A stretch of DNA of 64,000 nt. It comes from Owenia fusiformis (Eukaryota; Annelida; Polychaeta; Sabellida; Oweniidae). Shown piece after piece: positions 1-11,265 of the stretch (positions are counted from its first letter, which is position 1; each line of letters starts with the position of its first letter). Under the pieces are notes generated by a model. That model saw only the letters and a program-made list of their open reading frames with translations. It ran no database searches and was not told the DNA's origin. The stretch lies in assembly GCA_903813345.2 (NCBI GenBank), contig CAIIXF020000011.1, positions 26,464,166-26,528,165 of the forward strand, read 5' to 3'. The position numbers and the translations under genes are program-made.

Positions 1-500
1 AATGACCATTCTTTTGTCTTGTCTGTTTTCTTCCCAATAACCATAACTTTCGATTTTTTCTGACTAAAGTTAAAGCCCCATTTGACTGCGAATTCATTAA
101 CAATTTTGAGCATGGCATTCAGTTCATTTTCAGTGCTAGCAAAGAGGACAATGTCATCTGCAAACATGAGTGTTGGGATAAGTTGTTCTTCAAATTTTAT
201 ACCCACTTTTGCATTTATCAGCTGGTCATATAGATCAGTCATTATGATGGAGAACAGAGTTGTTGATAAGACACAACCCTGTTTAACTCCATATGGTTGA
301 GTGAACCAATCTGTTTCATTTCCGTTTCCGAAGGCAACTTTAGTCTTATTATCATGATACATTTGCCGTAATAGTCTCCACAACTTACCTCTAACTCCTT
401 TTTTCCAAAGTGCCAAAAACATCCGGTCGCGGTCGATTACATCATACGCTTTTGAAATGTCTAAAAATGCCAGGTATGTGCTTTTTCGTTCACTTTTTCT
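1..500 (-). mobile_element. non-LTR retrotransposon reverse transcriptase fragment
   Basis: Read on the minus strand this stretch is an open frame with reverse-transcriptase palm motifs. In protein order these are FLDISKAYDVIDRDRM, then QPYGVKQGCVLSTTLF, then the catalytic FADD box (codons at 153-164), followed by VKWGFNFSQKKSKVMVIGKK. This order is typical of LINE-type ORF2 proteins. The frame has no stop across 1-480 and runs into the assembly gap on its upstream side, so integrity of the whole element cannot be judged. The downstream part of the protein lies beyond the left edge of the window. A second LINE piece on the same strand at 54.8-55.5 kb may belong to a related family, but the two do not overlap in the protein, so this is not shown. 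Confidence 0.92.
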
Positions 501-1000
501 NNNNNNNNNNNNNNNNNNNNNNNNNNNNNNNNNNNNNNNNNNNNNNNNNNNNNNNNNNNNNNNNNNNNNNNNNNNNNNNNNNNNNNNNNNNNNNNNNNNN
601 NNNNNNNNNNNNNNNNNNNNNNNNNNNNNNNNNNNNNNNNNNNNNNNNNNNNNNNNNNNNNNNNNNNNNNNNNNNNNNNNNNNNNNNNNNNNNNNNNNNN
701 NNNNNNNNNNNNNNNNNNNNNNNNNNNNNNNNNNNNNNNNNNNNNNNNNNNNNNNNNNNNNNNNNNNNNNNNNNNNNNNNNNNNNNNNNNNNNNNNNNNN
801 NNNNNNNNNNNNNNNNNNNNNNNNNNNNNNNNNNNNNNNNNNNNNNNNNNNNNNNNNNNNNNNNNNNNNNNNNNNNNNNNNNNNNNNNNNNNNNNNNNNN
901 NNNNNNNNNNNNNNNNNNNNNNNNNNNNNNNNNNNNNNNNNNNNNNNNNNNNNNNNNNNNNNNNNNNNNNNNNNNNNNNNNNNNNNNNNNNNNNNNNNNN
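501..1000. other. assembly gap (500 N)
   Basis: Exactly 500 consecutive N, the usual size for a gap of unknown length. It interrupts the retrotransposon on its left and may hide 5' exons of the gene that ends at 6560. Confidence 0.99.
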
Positions 1001-1046
1001 GGCTGTGTAATGACCTTCGACAGCAAGTCGCTACTACAGTCTAGTG

Positions 1047-1240
1047 GCTAGTCTTTATGGCCGAATCGGTAAAGCGTCTGCCTCGGGAGTGGAAGGTCCT
1101 GGGTTCGATTCCCGCACTAAGCATTGAATTTAGCACACTTCCTTTCGGGTTTAGGATCTGGCTTGTTACACTCCAGCTCCCGACGGACGTGCCCAAGGGT
1201 CCTTACAGCTCATTTAAGTTAGTCTTGCTATAAGCTTATG
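1047..1240 (+). mobile_element. tRNA-derived SINE-like element
   Basis: A perfect RNA polymerase III A box (TGGCCGAATCGG, near 1058) is followed about 45 bases later by a perfect B box (GGTTCGATTCC, near 1102). The T arm can pair. The 5' end does not form a good acceptor stem with the bases before the AAGCA end, so a working tRNA is unlikely. The next hundred or so bases look like a SINE body, and a G run follows at about 1291. The 3' end is a guess. Confidence 0.5.
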
Positions 1241-1506
1241 TGACCCTCCCCTTCTACTTGACTATCCACTTATTCACACACTTGTTGTAGTAGGGGGGGG
1301 GGGCAAGGGGTTACAAGGGCTTGTAGCTAAACTAGACCAACTAGATCAAAGCACTCATTGTTTAAACTCTGAGTGGGTATAGGTCCTTATATGACTTGGA
1401 CAGAACACTTGACTGATTGACATTATCGTAGAATATCTGATGAATAATTTTACTGTTAAATAGCAATGAGAAAATTAATTTTCATACAACAAACCTTGGA
1501 TTGTAG

Positions 1507-4500
1507 AACAAGAAGAAGCTGTGAAGACGACAGAGGAAACTATGACGAGTAAGTCTACACTTTGGTACCAAATAAACAAAAATAATACAAGGTGTCAAGA
1601 CCAGCATCTTCTCTGCATGAAAAACAATTTATTAATACATGAAGATTCATATATCATTTTAAAGATATTTTTATTCTGGTGTTACCAGTAAAACATTAAA
1701 TGAACCCCTGCGTGTTGGGATGTCTTCAATACGCTATTGCTAATGTTAAAGGCAGAATCAGATCTACAGGGGGTAACAAAATTGCAAGCAATATGTACAA
1801 TTGACCTACGGATTCCTTACAAGCTCAACTATGATCCCAAAAGATCCGTAATATGTTATCAATTCATGAGGTTATTTAAAATTTAAAGTGCACAACTGGG
1901 ACAAAATGTTAATACATATTTATAGACAAACGAATGTGTTCTTGTAAAAATGTTTAGTTTTACTCAAATGAAATTTATACTTTTGGTATTTTCTAGAAAA
2001 TGGACATAAAAGGAATGATAAAATTGAAACAATATTCGTCAGGTCATGATGGCGATAATGATAAATACTTGCTAAATCTGATTCTGCCTTCAACCCCTAT
2101 GAAACAAGCTTGTATCTGTTGTTTTAGATCAAACAGATGTAATAACAACAACTCCTTTGACAACACAGAAGCCCATGATGAAAAGTAAGTAGAATGAGTC
2201 GACACTTCGCCGAATAATACTTTGTTTATGCAAATGTCCATGGCCATACAGGCCTTATTCCCTAAAGCTACGTTCACAACAACGGCGAATGCCACGCTTT
2301 AAATCGGGGAGCAAAGCGGCACCAAAGCATGGGGCTTTAAAGGGACTTGTAAAGCGACACCAAAGCGTAACAAAGCTTGATTAAAGCGTCGGGGTTGTAA
2401 TAGGTCGTAGAAAAGCTCGGAGTAAAGCGGGATGTTCGGCAAGAGCGCCAACATTTTTTAAACTGTTCAAAAATTTTGGGCGCTCCGTTACGAATTGATT
2501 AAAGCGCCGAAAGCGTATCACTGCTTCAGAAACCGTAACAAAGCTCAGCAAAGCTTGACTCAAAGCGTAGGAAAGCTTAACAGAGCTTGGTTCAAAGCGG
2601 GGACCCCAGTCTCTTCACGGTCTGTTACCACTTGTCACGCTTCGTTTAGATGTCTTAAGCTTTGCTACGATCTGGCATGAAGATCTGACACGAGGTCAGA
2701 CGCTTTCATCAATATCTGACACTCTTTGTTACGCTTTCATGAAGGACTCTCAAGCTTTTTGACGAATTGAGACGCTTTAATCAAGGATTGAAACGCTTTG
2801 TTAAGCTTTGTTTCGCTTGAAAAGCTTCCTCACGCTCTCTCACGCTCTTTCACGCCGTGCGACAAACATCATGTCTTCTTCAGATAGGTCATAATCTGGT
2901 CCATCTGGATTTCTGGATCATGTTGTTCTGCCATCGTCTTTTCGAGTCAAAGATGCAATGGTTTTATGGATCTACTGCATCTTTATACTGCCATTTGATC
3001 AAAAGCGTCATGATAAAGGTGATCTCGAAAATGCACAACAGAGCGTGACAATCGTATCAGAGCCTGATTAAAGCGCATCAGAGCGTAATAATGCTTACCA
3101 AAGCTTATCAAAGCGTGATTTTAAGCGTAACAAAGCCTGATCGAAGCGGGATCATAGCGTGAGGAACCATAACAAGTCGGGAAATCAGAGCGCATCAGAG
3201 CTTATCAGAGCGTAACATTACTTAGGAGATCGTGATATTTTTGGAAAAGTAAACAAAAATAGCGTGGCATTCGCCGTTGGTGTGAACGTAGCTTTAAAAA
3301 TGTTTGGCGCTCTTGCCGAATATCCCGCTTTACTCCGAGCTTTTCTACGACCTATTACGACCCCGACGCTTTAATCAAGCTTTGTTACGCTTTGGTGCCG
3401 CTTTACAAGCCGCTTTAAAGCGCCATCAAAGCGCCGTTGGTACAAACGTAGCTTGAACAGTTAACATTTTTAGTGCTCTTGCCGAATATCCCGCTTAACT
3501 CCGAACTTTTCTACGACCTATTACGACCCCGACGCTTTAATCAAGCTTTGTTACGCTTTGGTGCCGCTTTACAAGCCGCTTAAAAGCGCCATCAAAGCGC
3601 CGTTGGTGTGAACGTAGCTTAACGAGATCTCATGAATGTATCGTCGTTTGCTTAATTTAAATCAATTCCCATAGACACTTTTCTATGATAATATGATCGT
3701 AGCTAACACTCCGCTAATGAATTTCGATTATGATTATGTTTCCGAAATTCAAACTTTTTAATAGCGTTACCATTTTTTAGCATATCGACTGTTTGAGCTT
3801 AATATGAAATCATAACAGTATTTTCAAATAGGTTATAAACCACCCGAGAAATGCCCAGATGAGATCAGAACATGTGTGACTGATCCGTGTGACAAAAGGG
3901 TTCGCCCGGACTGCCCTGCTTGCCCCCGTGCTAAATGTGTGTAAGTCATCTATTCTCTTTTTAAACCTATAGGCGTATACCTTTGAATTATGTTTTCATG
4001 TGCATTGTACAACCTTGGGAGTTTTAGTAAACCCGATTCCGTATCGATTATATTGAAAGATTTGATGCGATCCTTCATTACTATAAGATGGCATCTGTAA
4101 ACCACAGAAGAAGCTTCCTTTAAAACACGGTCCATGAGGTGTTTGTGTTGCTAATTACTTGCCATGGTAAAAACAAACACTTGCCGGTTAAAAGAAAAAA
4201 AATAAATAAACAAAAGTTGTAGGTACTATAAACATTAAGTTCCTTTTATTTTCCAAACTTCTGGGATCCACTGTAAAAGTAGGACCGATATATGTGGATT
4301 ATCAGCTTTAGAAAGTCTTGGGAAAAGTATTGATATGTTTCAACATTTTTTAACCGACTCTTTTTGATGATATTAAAGAATATTAATTGTGCCCCGATCA
4401 TTGCATTTTTGTACCTTATAACGTAGCTCCGATTATTGTCCTAACTGCTGGGATCCGCTGTTCAAATTAGGGAAGAAGAGATATGTTGACTGCGGCAGAG

Positions 4501-6560
4501 TCGGTAAGTAACATACATTATCTAACAGATATAATTGTTCTCTAATAGATTGTTGTAAACTTCAGTTGATATGCCCGATTAGTATTGTTGGAAAAGCAAT
4601 CAATAGCTTTCATTCGCAATGTAATGCAATGGTGTGTTCACAATAGTTGTTTAAGTTACGTACTTAAATAGATTTTCTTTGAACTAAAAATAAAGATCTT
4701 TTCGTAAGGTTGACTGTCAAAAGTATTCCCTATCATTGTAACTCGATCTGTGATATAGCTTCCATGTACTTGTACATTGGCCAAAAAGGGTAGAAATATC
4801 ACACATCGCACAAGCCTTAACTTAAATAGCGAGATTGGCAATTGATATGTTAAACAGGCAATATGCATATTTTTGAAGAAAAAGGATGGAATATTATTTG
4901 AGATATGTTATCCACACACTCAATAAAATATGATGCAAACTTTAATTTGGGATAATACTGAACTGAGAAAAAATTACTAAGTATAAATAGAAACAGCATA
5001 TGAAGTTAAGAGATCCATAGTGGTGCAGGCCCATGTTTCACAGAGTGTATGTTTTAAATCACTCTACTTGATTTAAAATATGGCGTATGGTTGAAAATTC
5101 AAAAATCAAAAATGAATGCATCATGTGATGCAAACAATCTCGCTATCTTTCATTGGCATAGCTAAAAACTTGACATATAAAGATAGACTGATAGAAAATG
5201 CTTTTATAATAATTGATTGTAAACCCTGGCGTGGTCTGTTTGCGCTGTTATTGGTGTCTAATAAAAGATCAAGTACTTATCAATCCATTGGAAATACTAT
5301 GAAGATCAAAAGTGAAACTTCATTTTGCCAAAAATGCTAAAAAATATGCAAAGTGTCCCTTTAAGTGGATATCGGGTATTATGGGTACAGTATCTCTTAG
5401 ATACATTTTTAATAATAAAAACATCCAATTCACACCCATTGCTCCATTTCAGTAGAATAGTATTAAAAAACTATATATCGGTATTGAACATGCTTATGTT
5501 TCTTAAAAGACCACGGGCAGTATGGCAAGTGATTTTAGACGGTCATATCTTTCACCATGAGTACTTTCTGGGCATAAATACAGTGTTTTTTATTAAAACA
5601 ATATGTTTTCTCTCAAGTGAATTACCCATGATGATAAAAATATCAATCCAACAATTCGAAAAATTAAGAATAGGGACCCCTTCTCACATTTTTTTTCAAA
5701 ATATTGAACCTATTTACTCAAAAGAGGATCTCCCTTTTCTGATTTTTATTGCATGAAAATATTATTCAACAAAGGGTCTAAAACATTTTCAAAAATATAA
5801 TTGTATTGAATGTCTAGTTTTGAAGATATCCATTTTCGATGACCAAAATGATGCTGAAAACAATGGATAGCACGAGTTTTCCCTATGGGAAAATAACATG
5901 GGATATGTGGTTTTTAACTTTAATGCATTTCAATACACATCCCCTTTTCAGAAATTGTTCATATAGTGTAGCAGAAACTGTTGATATGTTTAAATTGAAT
6001 TGAGAAAAGCAAGATCCTCTTTTTTAGAAAATAAGCCTAACATTTTTAAAAAAAGTGCCAGGGTGGGGCCCAATCCATAATTTTTCAGAGAGTTGGACTG
6101 ATATTTTAATATCATGGGGACTTCACTTGAAAGAAAACATATTGTTTTAATATAAGCCATTGTTTTTATGGCCACAAAGTACTCATGGTGAAAGATATGA
6201 ATGTCTAAAATCACTTGCCATACTGCACATGGACCTTCTTATGTAGACTGTGATTATCCTGAAGACTGCAAAGTGGACCCCTGTAGTTTTATAAAGAAGC
6301 CTAAGAAGGGCCGGTGCATGTAAGTAATTCCGAGTATCTATCTATTAAAATATGGTGCCTGTACGAATCCTTTCAGATTATTTAAAAAATAATGTGTTTT
6401 TCAACGACTCCGTCATAGTTACATGCATAGCCCATCTATTCGACATCATTTTAACAGATCTAACAACTGCGGTGGATGCAAGGCAGTGTGTTACAATAAG
6501 AAGTGTAGGAAGGTGAAATGCAAGAAACTTAAAATGAAGACTACACCAACGATGCCCTGA
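1507..6560 (+). CDS. cysteine-rich secreted-type protein, 3' six exons
   Basis: Six exons join in one frame with matching phases: 1507-1548, 2128-2184, 3832-3940, 4427-4503, 6247-6319 and 6458-6560 (stop TGA). The first two are tiny Thr-rich spacers (QEEAVKTTEETMT; QTDVITTTPLTTQKPMMK). The rest encode a Cys-rich domain with a motif used twice: DPC, then CPACPRAKCVSDYCPNC, and later DPC, then KKGRCISNNCGGCKAVC. The tail is Lys-rich. The paired DPC...C..YCGGC pattern resembles small extracellular cysteine-rich repeats of invertebrates, but I do not recognise the family. The start and signal peptide are not seen and may lie in the 501-1000 gap or further upstream. AATAAA occurs 40 bases after the stop. 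Introns 2 and 4 are occupied largely by inverted-repeat elements. The exon model is good; function is unknown. Confidence 0.72.
2263..3620. mobile_element. foldback element with AAAGCG/CGCTTT motif arrays
   Basis: The left end (TAAAGCTACGTTCACAACAA, from 2263) is inverted at 3294, and the same terminus ends twice more, at about 3454 and 3620. The two right-hand units of about 160 bases are near-identical direct repeats. The interior is a degenerate run of AAAGCG or CGCTTT every 10-15 bases whose polarity flips several times, so hairpins nest within the larger hairpin. The element lies wholly within intron 2 of the cysteine-rich gene. No open frame is visible, so it is non-autonomous. Confidence 0.8.
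4250..4308 (+). pseudogene. decayed copy of the 4427-4503 exon
   Basis: The block around CTTCTGGGATCCACTG resembles the start of the real exon (CTGCTGGGATCCGCTG), and the similarity continues weakly into the AGGACCGATATATGTGGATT part. It carries indels and a frame break and has no clear donor. It looks like a dead tandem duplicate of the exon, but the match is short. Confidence 0.4.
5503..6242. mobile_element. inverted-repeat element in intron 4 of the cysteine-rich gene
   Basis: Arms of about 240 bases (about 5503-5757 and 5993-6242) are inverted copies sharing GCAGTATGGCAAGTGATTTT and CATATCTTTCACCATGAGTA. Their translations on opposite strands look alike, which creates spurious open frames. 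The right arm ends within a few bases of the 3' splice site of exon 6247-6319. Confidence 0.8.
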
Positions 6561-6599
6561 TTGACAAGCACCAATCCAGCATCATGATCAATTTAAGAA

Positions 6600-6605
6600 A
6601 ATAAA
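6600..6605 (+). terminator. polyadenylation signal AATAAA of the cysteine-rich gene
   Basis: AATAAA starts 40 bases after the stop codon at 6558-6560. It is the first such signal downstream of the last exon. Confidence 0.7.
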
Positions 6606-7578
6606 GATATTATCAAATACAACAGTCAATCTCCAATTCCGTTAGAATTCATTTAAAATCTATTTAAACTCATGTTTTTGAAGAGAGTCCATCATAAATA
6701 CATGCAGAAGATTTGTCCGGCTTAAGGGAGCATACTTTCTTTGTCCTTTAATTTTAGCAGACTTTTTTCATTCTCATATAAGTATAAATCTTTGCAAGGA
6801 TGATGTAGGATAAAGCTAAATTTCCGCTAGAATTGAAAATGCCTAATGAATCTTTTGTGACTGAACCTTATCTTGATTTCCTTATTAACATTGAACTAAA
6901 CAATAGTTATGTGACAAAGGAGACTTTAATTTTGACATTGTTATTTTCCAAATTTGGGTAGTGCTATTTCAATGAATCCAGCATATGGGGTTTATGTTTC
7001 CTAGCTTATTAACTATAGCAAGGCGTGTTCAATATATTGTATATATTGTAAATCAAGACACCATATTTTAGTGATCAAAAGGTCAAGGTTATACTTGTAA
7101 AATGCTTGAGAAATCATTGTAGGCTTTGCTGAAAAAAAAGATTTTTAACTACAAAAGGAAGTAGTGCGCTCTCCATTATGATCTCCCCATGAAAAAAAAT
7201 TAATTCATCTGATTTTTCAAAATGAGTATACCGCCTTTATTATTACATATATATGCACACTGGTATTTTGTTGACCTATATTCAGCACTGTATTGATGTA
7301 TAGGCCACTTATTAGGGTCAAAAATCAATCATGAATTGTAGAGGCATCGATTCCAAACCAAGAAGTATTTTTATGCTTATCAAAATCCATTTGCATCCTA
7401 CGCATCCCTACATCTTATCCAAATATGTTACTAAATAATGGAATATAATATTATAATCTTTGATTTTACAAACTTGTATGATATTTGATAAGTGTAAAAG
7501 TTGTCTTTGGAGCATTTTTCTAGAGCCATTTTGTAGGAAAATAATGATGAAAAAATGTACAATCTTTTAATTTAAAGT
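6606..7578. other. intergenic, AT-rich, nothing recognised
   Basis: No splice-consistent open frame, repeat arm or RNA gene was seen between the polyadenylation signal and the large foldback element. Confidence 0.6.
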
Positions 7579-7632
7579 ATGACCTGAATCGATTTAGTGC
7601 TGTCCCCAGCTCCGATTTCGGTGATCGGCTAG

Positions 7633-7711
7633 TATAAAAGGTTTGAGGGTATCATTTTGTTCCAGACACTCGCTAGAGTAAATTATCCTAACTTGAGTAA
7701 AAATGTGTGGT
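7633..7711 (+). promoter_or_regulatory. TATA box, ATG and splice donor in the left arm of the foldback
   Basis: TATAAAAGG at 7633 is followed by ATGTGTG/GTAAGT at 7703. The mirror copy, with TATA at 11744-11751 and ATG at 11679-11681 on the minus strand, keeps every one of these bases. It could be a core promoter with a short first exon, firing inward from both ends. Activity is inferred only. Confidence 0.35.
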
Positions 7712-8120
7712 AAGTAAATTCGCTATGGGCAGTTGAAGAGGCGCCATCTATTCATTTTCAAACAGGGGGTAGGGGTATAAAATAATTTTTAACACATTTT
7801 AATAGTAAAATTACATTAAAATACTAATAAAATCTTATCAAAAACATTATTTACAATCAGTATGAATTTTCTTATGTGGATTAGGGTGAAAATAAGGGCA
7901 TATCTTGAAATTCACTACAGGGGCGCCACCTATTTTCGTACTTCTACCACGTGTAATAACTTATTTTAGATTCGTTAAGGTACGAAATGTACTGAAAAAA
8001 ATCATTCTAAAGGACCTGTTTATGTTCATACCACATACTTAAAATTGGATCAATAGCTTATGTACCGGGGGAGAAAAAAATTATTGAAATTTAAAATTGT
8101 GGCATCATGCAGGATAGGGA

Positions 8121-9060
8121 TGACCATATCTCACATGATTAACTTCCAAAATATGGAGCATATGTATCTCAAATGTACTCAAAATGGTGTATGTACTCTT
8201 GCTTTGTCATAATATTACTGATAAGAAGTAGAAAAATGATTGTGCAATTTCAAAAAATATTAATTCTCATTTTGGCTTCTGACGTCCCAGGGGTGACCAT
8301 ATCTCACCTTGATAACTTCCAAAATATGGAGCATATGTATCTCAAATGTGCTCATAATGGTGTATGCACTCTTGCTTTGTCATAATATTACTTATAAGAA
8401 GTAAAAAAAATGATTGTACATTTTAAAAAATATTAATTCTCATTTTGGCTTCTGACGTTTCAGGGATGACCATATCTCACCTTAATAACTTCCAAAATAT
8501 TGAGCATTTGTATCTAAAATATGCACAAACTGGTGTATATAGTCTTGTCTTGTCATAATATTACTAATAAGATGTAGGAAGATGATTGCTCATTTTAAAA
8601 AATATTAATTCTCATTTTGGCTTCTGACGTCCCAGGGGTGACCATATCTCACCTTAATAACTTCCAAGATATGGAGCATATGTATCTCAAATGTACTCAA
8701 AATGGTGTATGTACTCTTGCTTTGTCATAATATTATACTAATAAGAAGTAGGAAAATGATTATACATTTAAAAAATTTTAATTTTAGCTTCTGACGTCCC
8801 TGAATAACTTCTAAAATTATGTAACATATACAACTCAAATATACCAAAAATGGAGCATATAGCTAGTCTTGCTTTGTCATAATGCTATTCATGAGATGTA
8901 AAAAAATTATTACACCTTTTTTAATTGAAATTTTCATTTTAGCTTCTGAATCTGACATCCCAGGGGCAATTATATCTCACTTTGATGTAACTCTCACGAT
9001 ATGCAACATATGCATCTCAAATGCGTGCCCAAAATGGTATAAATATAGTCTTGTTTTGTC
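8121..9060 (+). repeat. tandem array of 173-base units, left half of the foldback
   Basis: TGACCATATCTCAC begins at 8121, 8294, 8467 and 8639 (spacing 173, 173, 172). Two more copies, near 8800 and 8960, are shortened or diverged. Units nearest the outer end are the most alike and those nearest the centre the most decayed. Confidence 0.88.
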
Positions 9061-10069
9061 ATATTTATTGGATTCATGAAATCAGAAGTTCAGAATTTAT
9101 GGATTTGACTGTCTCCCCTGAAGGATGCAGCTACATATAGCCCAGAGACAATAAGATCTACTTTCAAATATTTGCATCTTCTCCCCAAACACTCCTTATA
9201 TTACAGGAACAATGGACGATAAGTCTTTTGCATGCCTTGGATGCAACATCTTTTGTATACTGGAAGCCTATCAGTAGTGTGAGTAGCCTAGCCTCATTTA
9301 CAAAAGTTGGCCCCTTAAGCCCAAATCTGACCCGAAATTTTGAAAACATCCTGGAAAATTAGGCCTAAAAGGCGCATTTATGCCCAAACATACACCAAAC
9401 TGTCCCACTGCTAAATTACAAGGGCGATAAGTCACTTCTAATCCTGATTGACATTCTCTAGTTTGCATGGTTTGTCATGATGTGCTATATTGTTATTGCC
9501 CAATCTCAACAATTGTATTCACTGTATGGCCTACCGTGCCAAGAATAATGCAATTGTTCAGCTAATCTCTTCTTTGGGGGGACACTAGAAGTGTGGGACA
9601 TCACAATCATAGATTAATATTTCATTACAATCAATGTATGTTGTATGACAAACATGCAAACTAGAGAATTTTAATGTGGCTAGAAAGATTTATCATTACA
9701 AAGAGCTCCTTTTCCCATATTTTACATACTCAAAATCCCTTAATTCAGTGTATAATCCAAGGTGCATATATTGCAGGCCACAGGATAACATATTAACACC
9801 TTACATTAGCAGTTGCCATTACTTCATAAATGGAGTAAAGTACTCCCACTATTGTCAGGTTAAAAGGATTCCTGTATGGATTACAAAAGATGTTGGGTCC
9901 AAGGTATGCAAGGGAATAATCTCATCCATTGTACTTGTAAAGGGTGTTTGGGGAGCAGATGCAAATATTTGAAAGCAGATATTATTTGCCCTGAATTATA
10001 TGTAGCTGTAGAGGAGACAGTCAAAATCCATTGATTCTGAACTGTTGATTTCATGATTCTCAATAAATA

Positions 10070-11265
10070 TGACAAAACAAGACCATTTTGAGCACACATT
10101 TGAGATGCACATGTTGCATATTGTGAGAGTTATCAAGGTGAGATAGCCCCTGGGACACCAGAGGCTAAAATTAAAATTTAAAAAAAAATGCAATCATTTT
10201 TCTACATTTCATTAGTAATATGAAAAAGACAGGACTTTTCTGAGAATATTTTAGGATTATATGTTACGTATCTTAGAAGTTATTATTATTATTATATGGT
10301 GCGATATGATTACACAAAGCAAGGGTGCATACACCTTTTTGAGTACATTTGAGATACATATGCTCCATATTTTGGAAGTTATTAAGGTGAGATATGGTCG
10401 ACCCTGGGATGTCAGAAGCCAAAATGAGAATCAATATTATTTTAAATGTACAATTATTTTTATACTTCTTATTAGTAATATTATGACAAAGCAAGAGTAC
10501 ATTCACCATTTTGAGAACATGTGAGATATATGCTCCATATTTTGGAAGTTATTATATTAAGGTGAGATATGGTCACCCCTTGGACGTCAGAAGCCAAAAT
10601 GAGAATTAATATTATTTTAAATGTACAATCATTTTTTTACTTCTTTTTAGTAATATTATGACAAAGCAAGAGTACATACACCATTTTGAGCACATTTGAG
10701 ATACATATGCTCCATATTTTGGAAGTTATTAAGGTGAGATATGGTCACCCCTAGGACGTCAGAAGCCAAAATGAGAAGCAATATTTTTAAAAATGTACAA
10801 TCATTTTTCTACTTCTTATTAGTAATATTATGACAAATCAAGAGTACATACACCATTTTGAGTACATTTGAGATACATATGCTCCATATTTTGGAAGTTA
10901 TTAAGGTGAGATATGGTCATGCCTGGGACGTCAGAAGCCAGAATGAGAATCAATATTTTTTAAAATGTACAATCATTTTTCTACTTCTTATTAGTAATAT
11001 TATGACAAAGCAAGAGTACATACACCATTTTGAGTACATTTGAGAGACATATGCTCCATATTTTGGAAGTTATTAAGGTGAGATATGGTCACCCCTGGGA
11101 CATCAGAAGCCAAAATGATAATTAATATTTTTTAAAATGTACAATTATTTTTCTACTTCTTATTAGTAATATTATGACAAAGCAAGAGTACATACACCAT
11201 TTTGAGTACATTTGAGATACATATGCTCCATATTTTGGAAGTTAATAATGTGAGATATGGTCACC
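10070..11265 (-). repeat. tandem array of 173-base units, right half of the foldback
   Basis: The same unit runs in inverse orientation, marked by GGTGAGATATGGTCA at roughly 10386, 10560, 10734, 10908, 11079 and 11253, with a decayed copy near 10130. It has more intact copies than the left array, so the arrays have changed length independently. Confidence 0.88.

Noticed and set aside
410-1051. Open frames spanning the N run
   Set aside because: They exist only because unknown bases contain no stops.
1055-1130. functional tRNA gene
   Set aside because: A and B boxes are perfect, but the acceptor stem does not pair, so a SINE head fits better.
5325-5756. 143-codon plus-strand frame and its lookalike on the minus strand at 5990-6214
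   Set aside because: The resemblance arises because both are arms of one inverted-repeat element; there is no sign of coding selection.
7703-7709. Captured first exon of a glutamine-amidotransferase-type gene (Met-Cys start before a donor)
   Set aside because: Two codons are far too little to assign; kept only as a possible promoter-exon block.
10261-11043. Repeated 60-90-codon frames in the foldback
   Set aside because: They recur with each 173-base unit and lie in frames on both strands; they are by-products of the repeat.
8121-11265. CRISPR-like or satellite array
   Set aside because: The units are about 173 bases with no separate spacers and occur as two inverted arrays inside one element in a eukaryotic genome.
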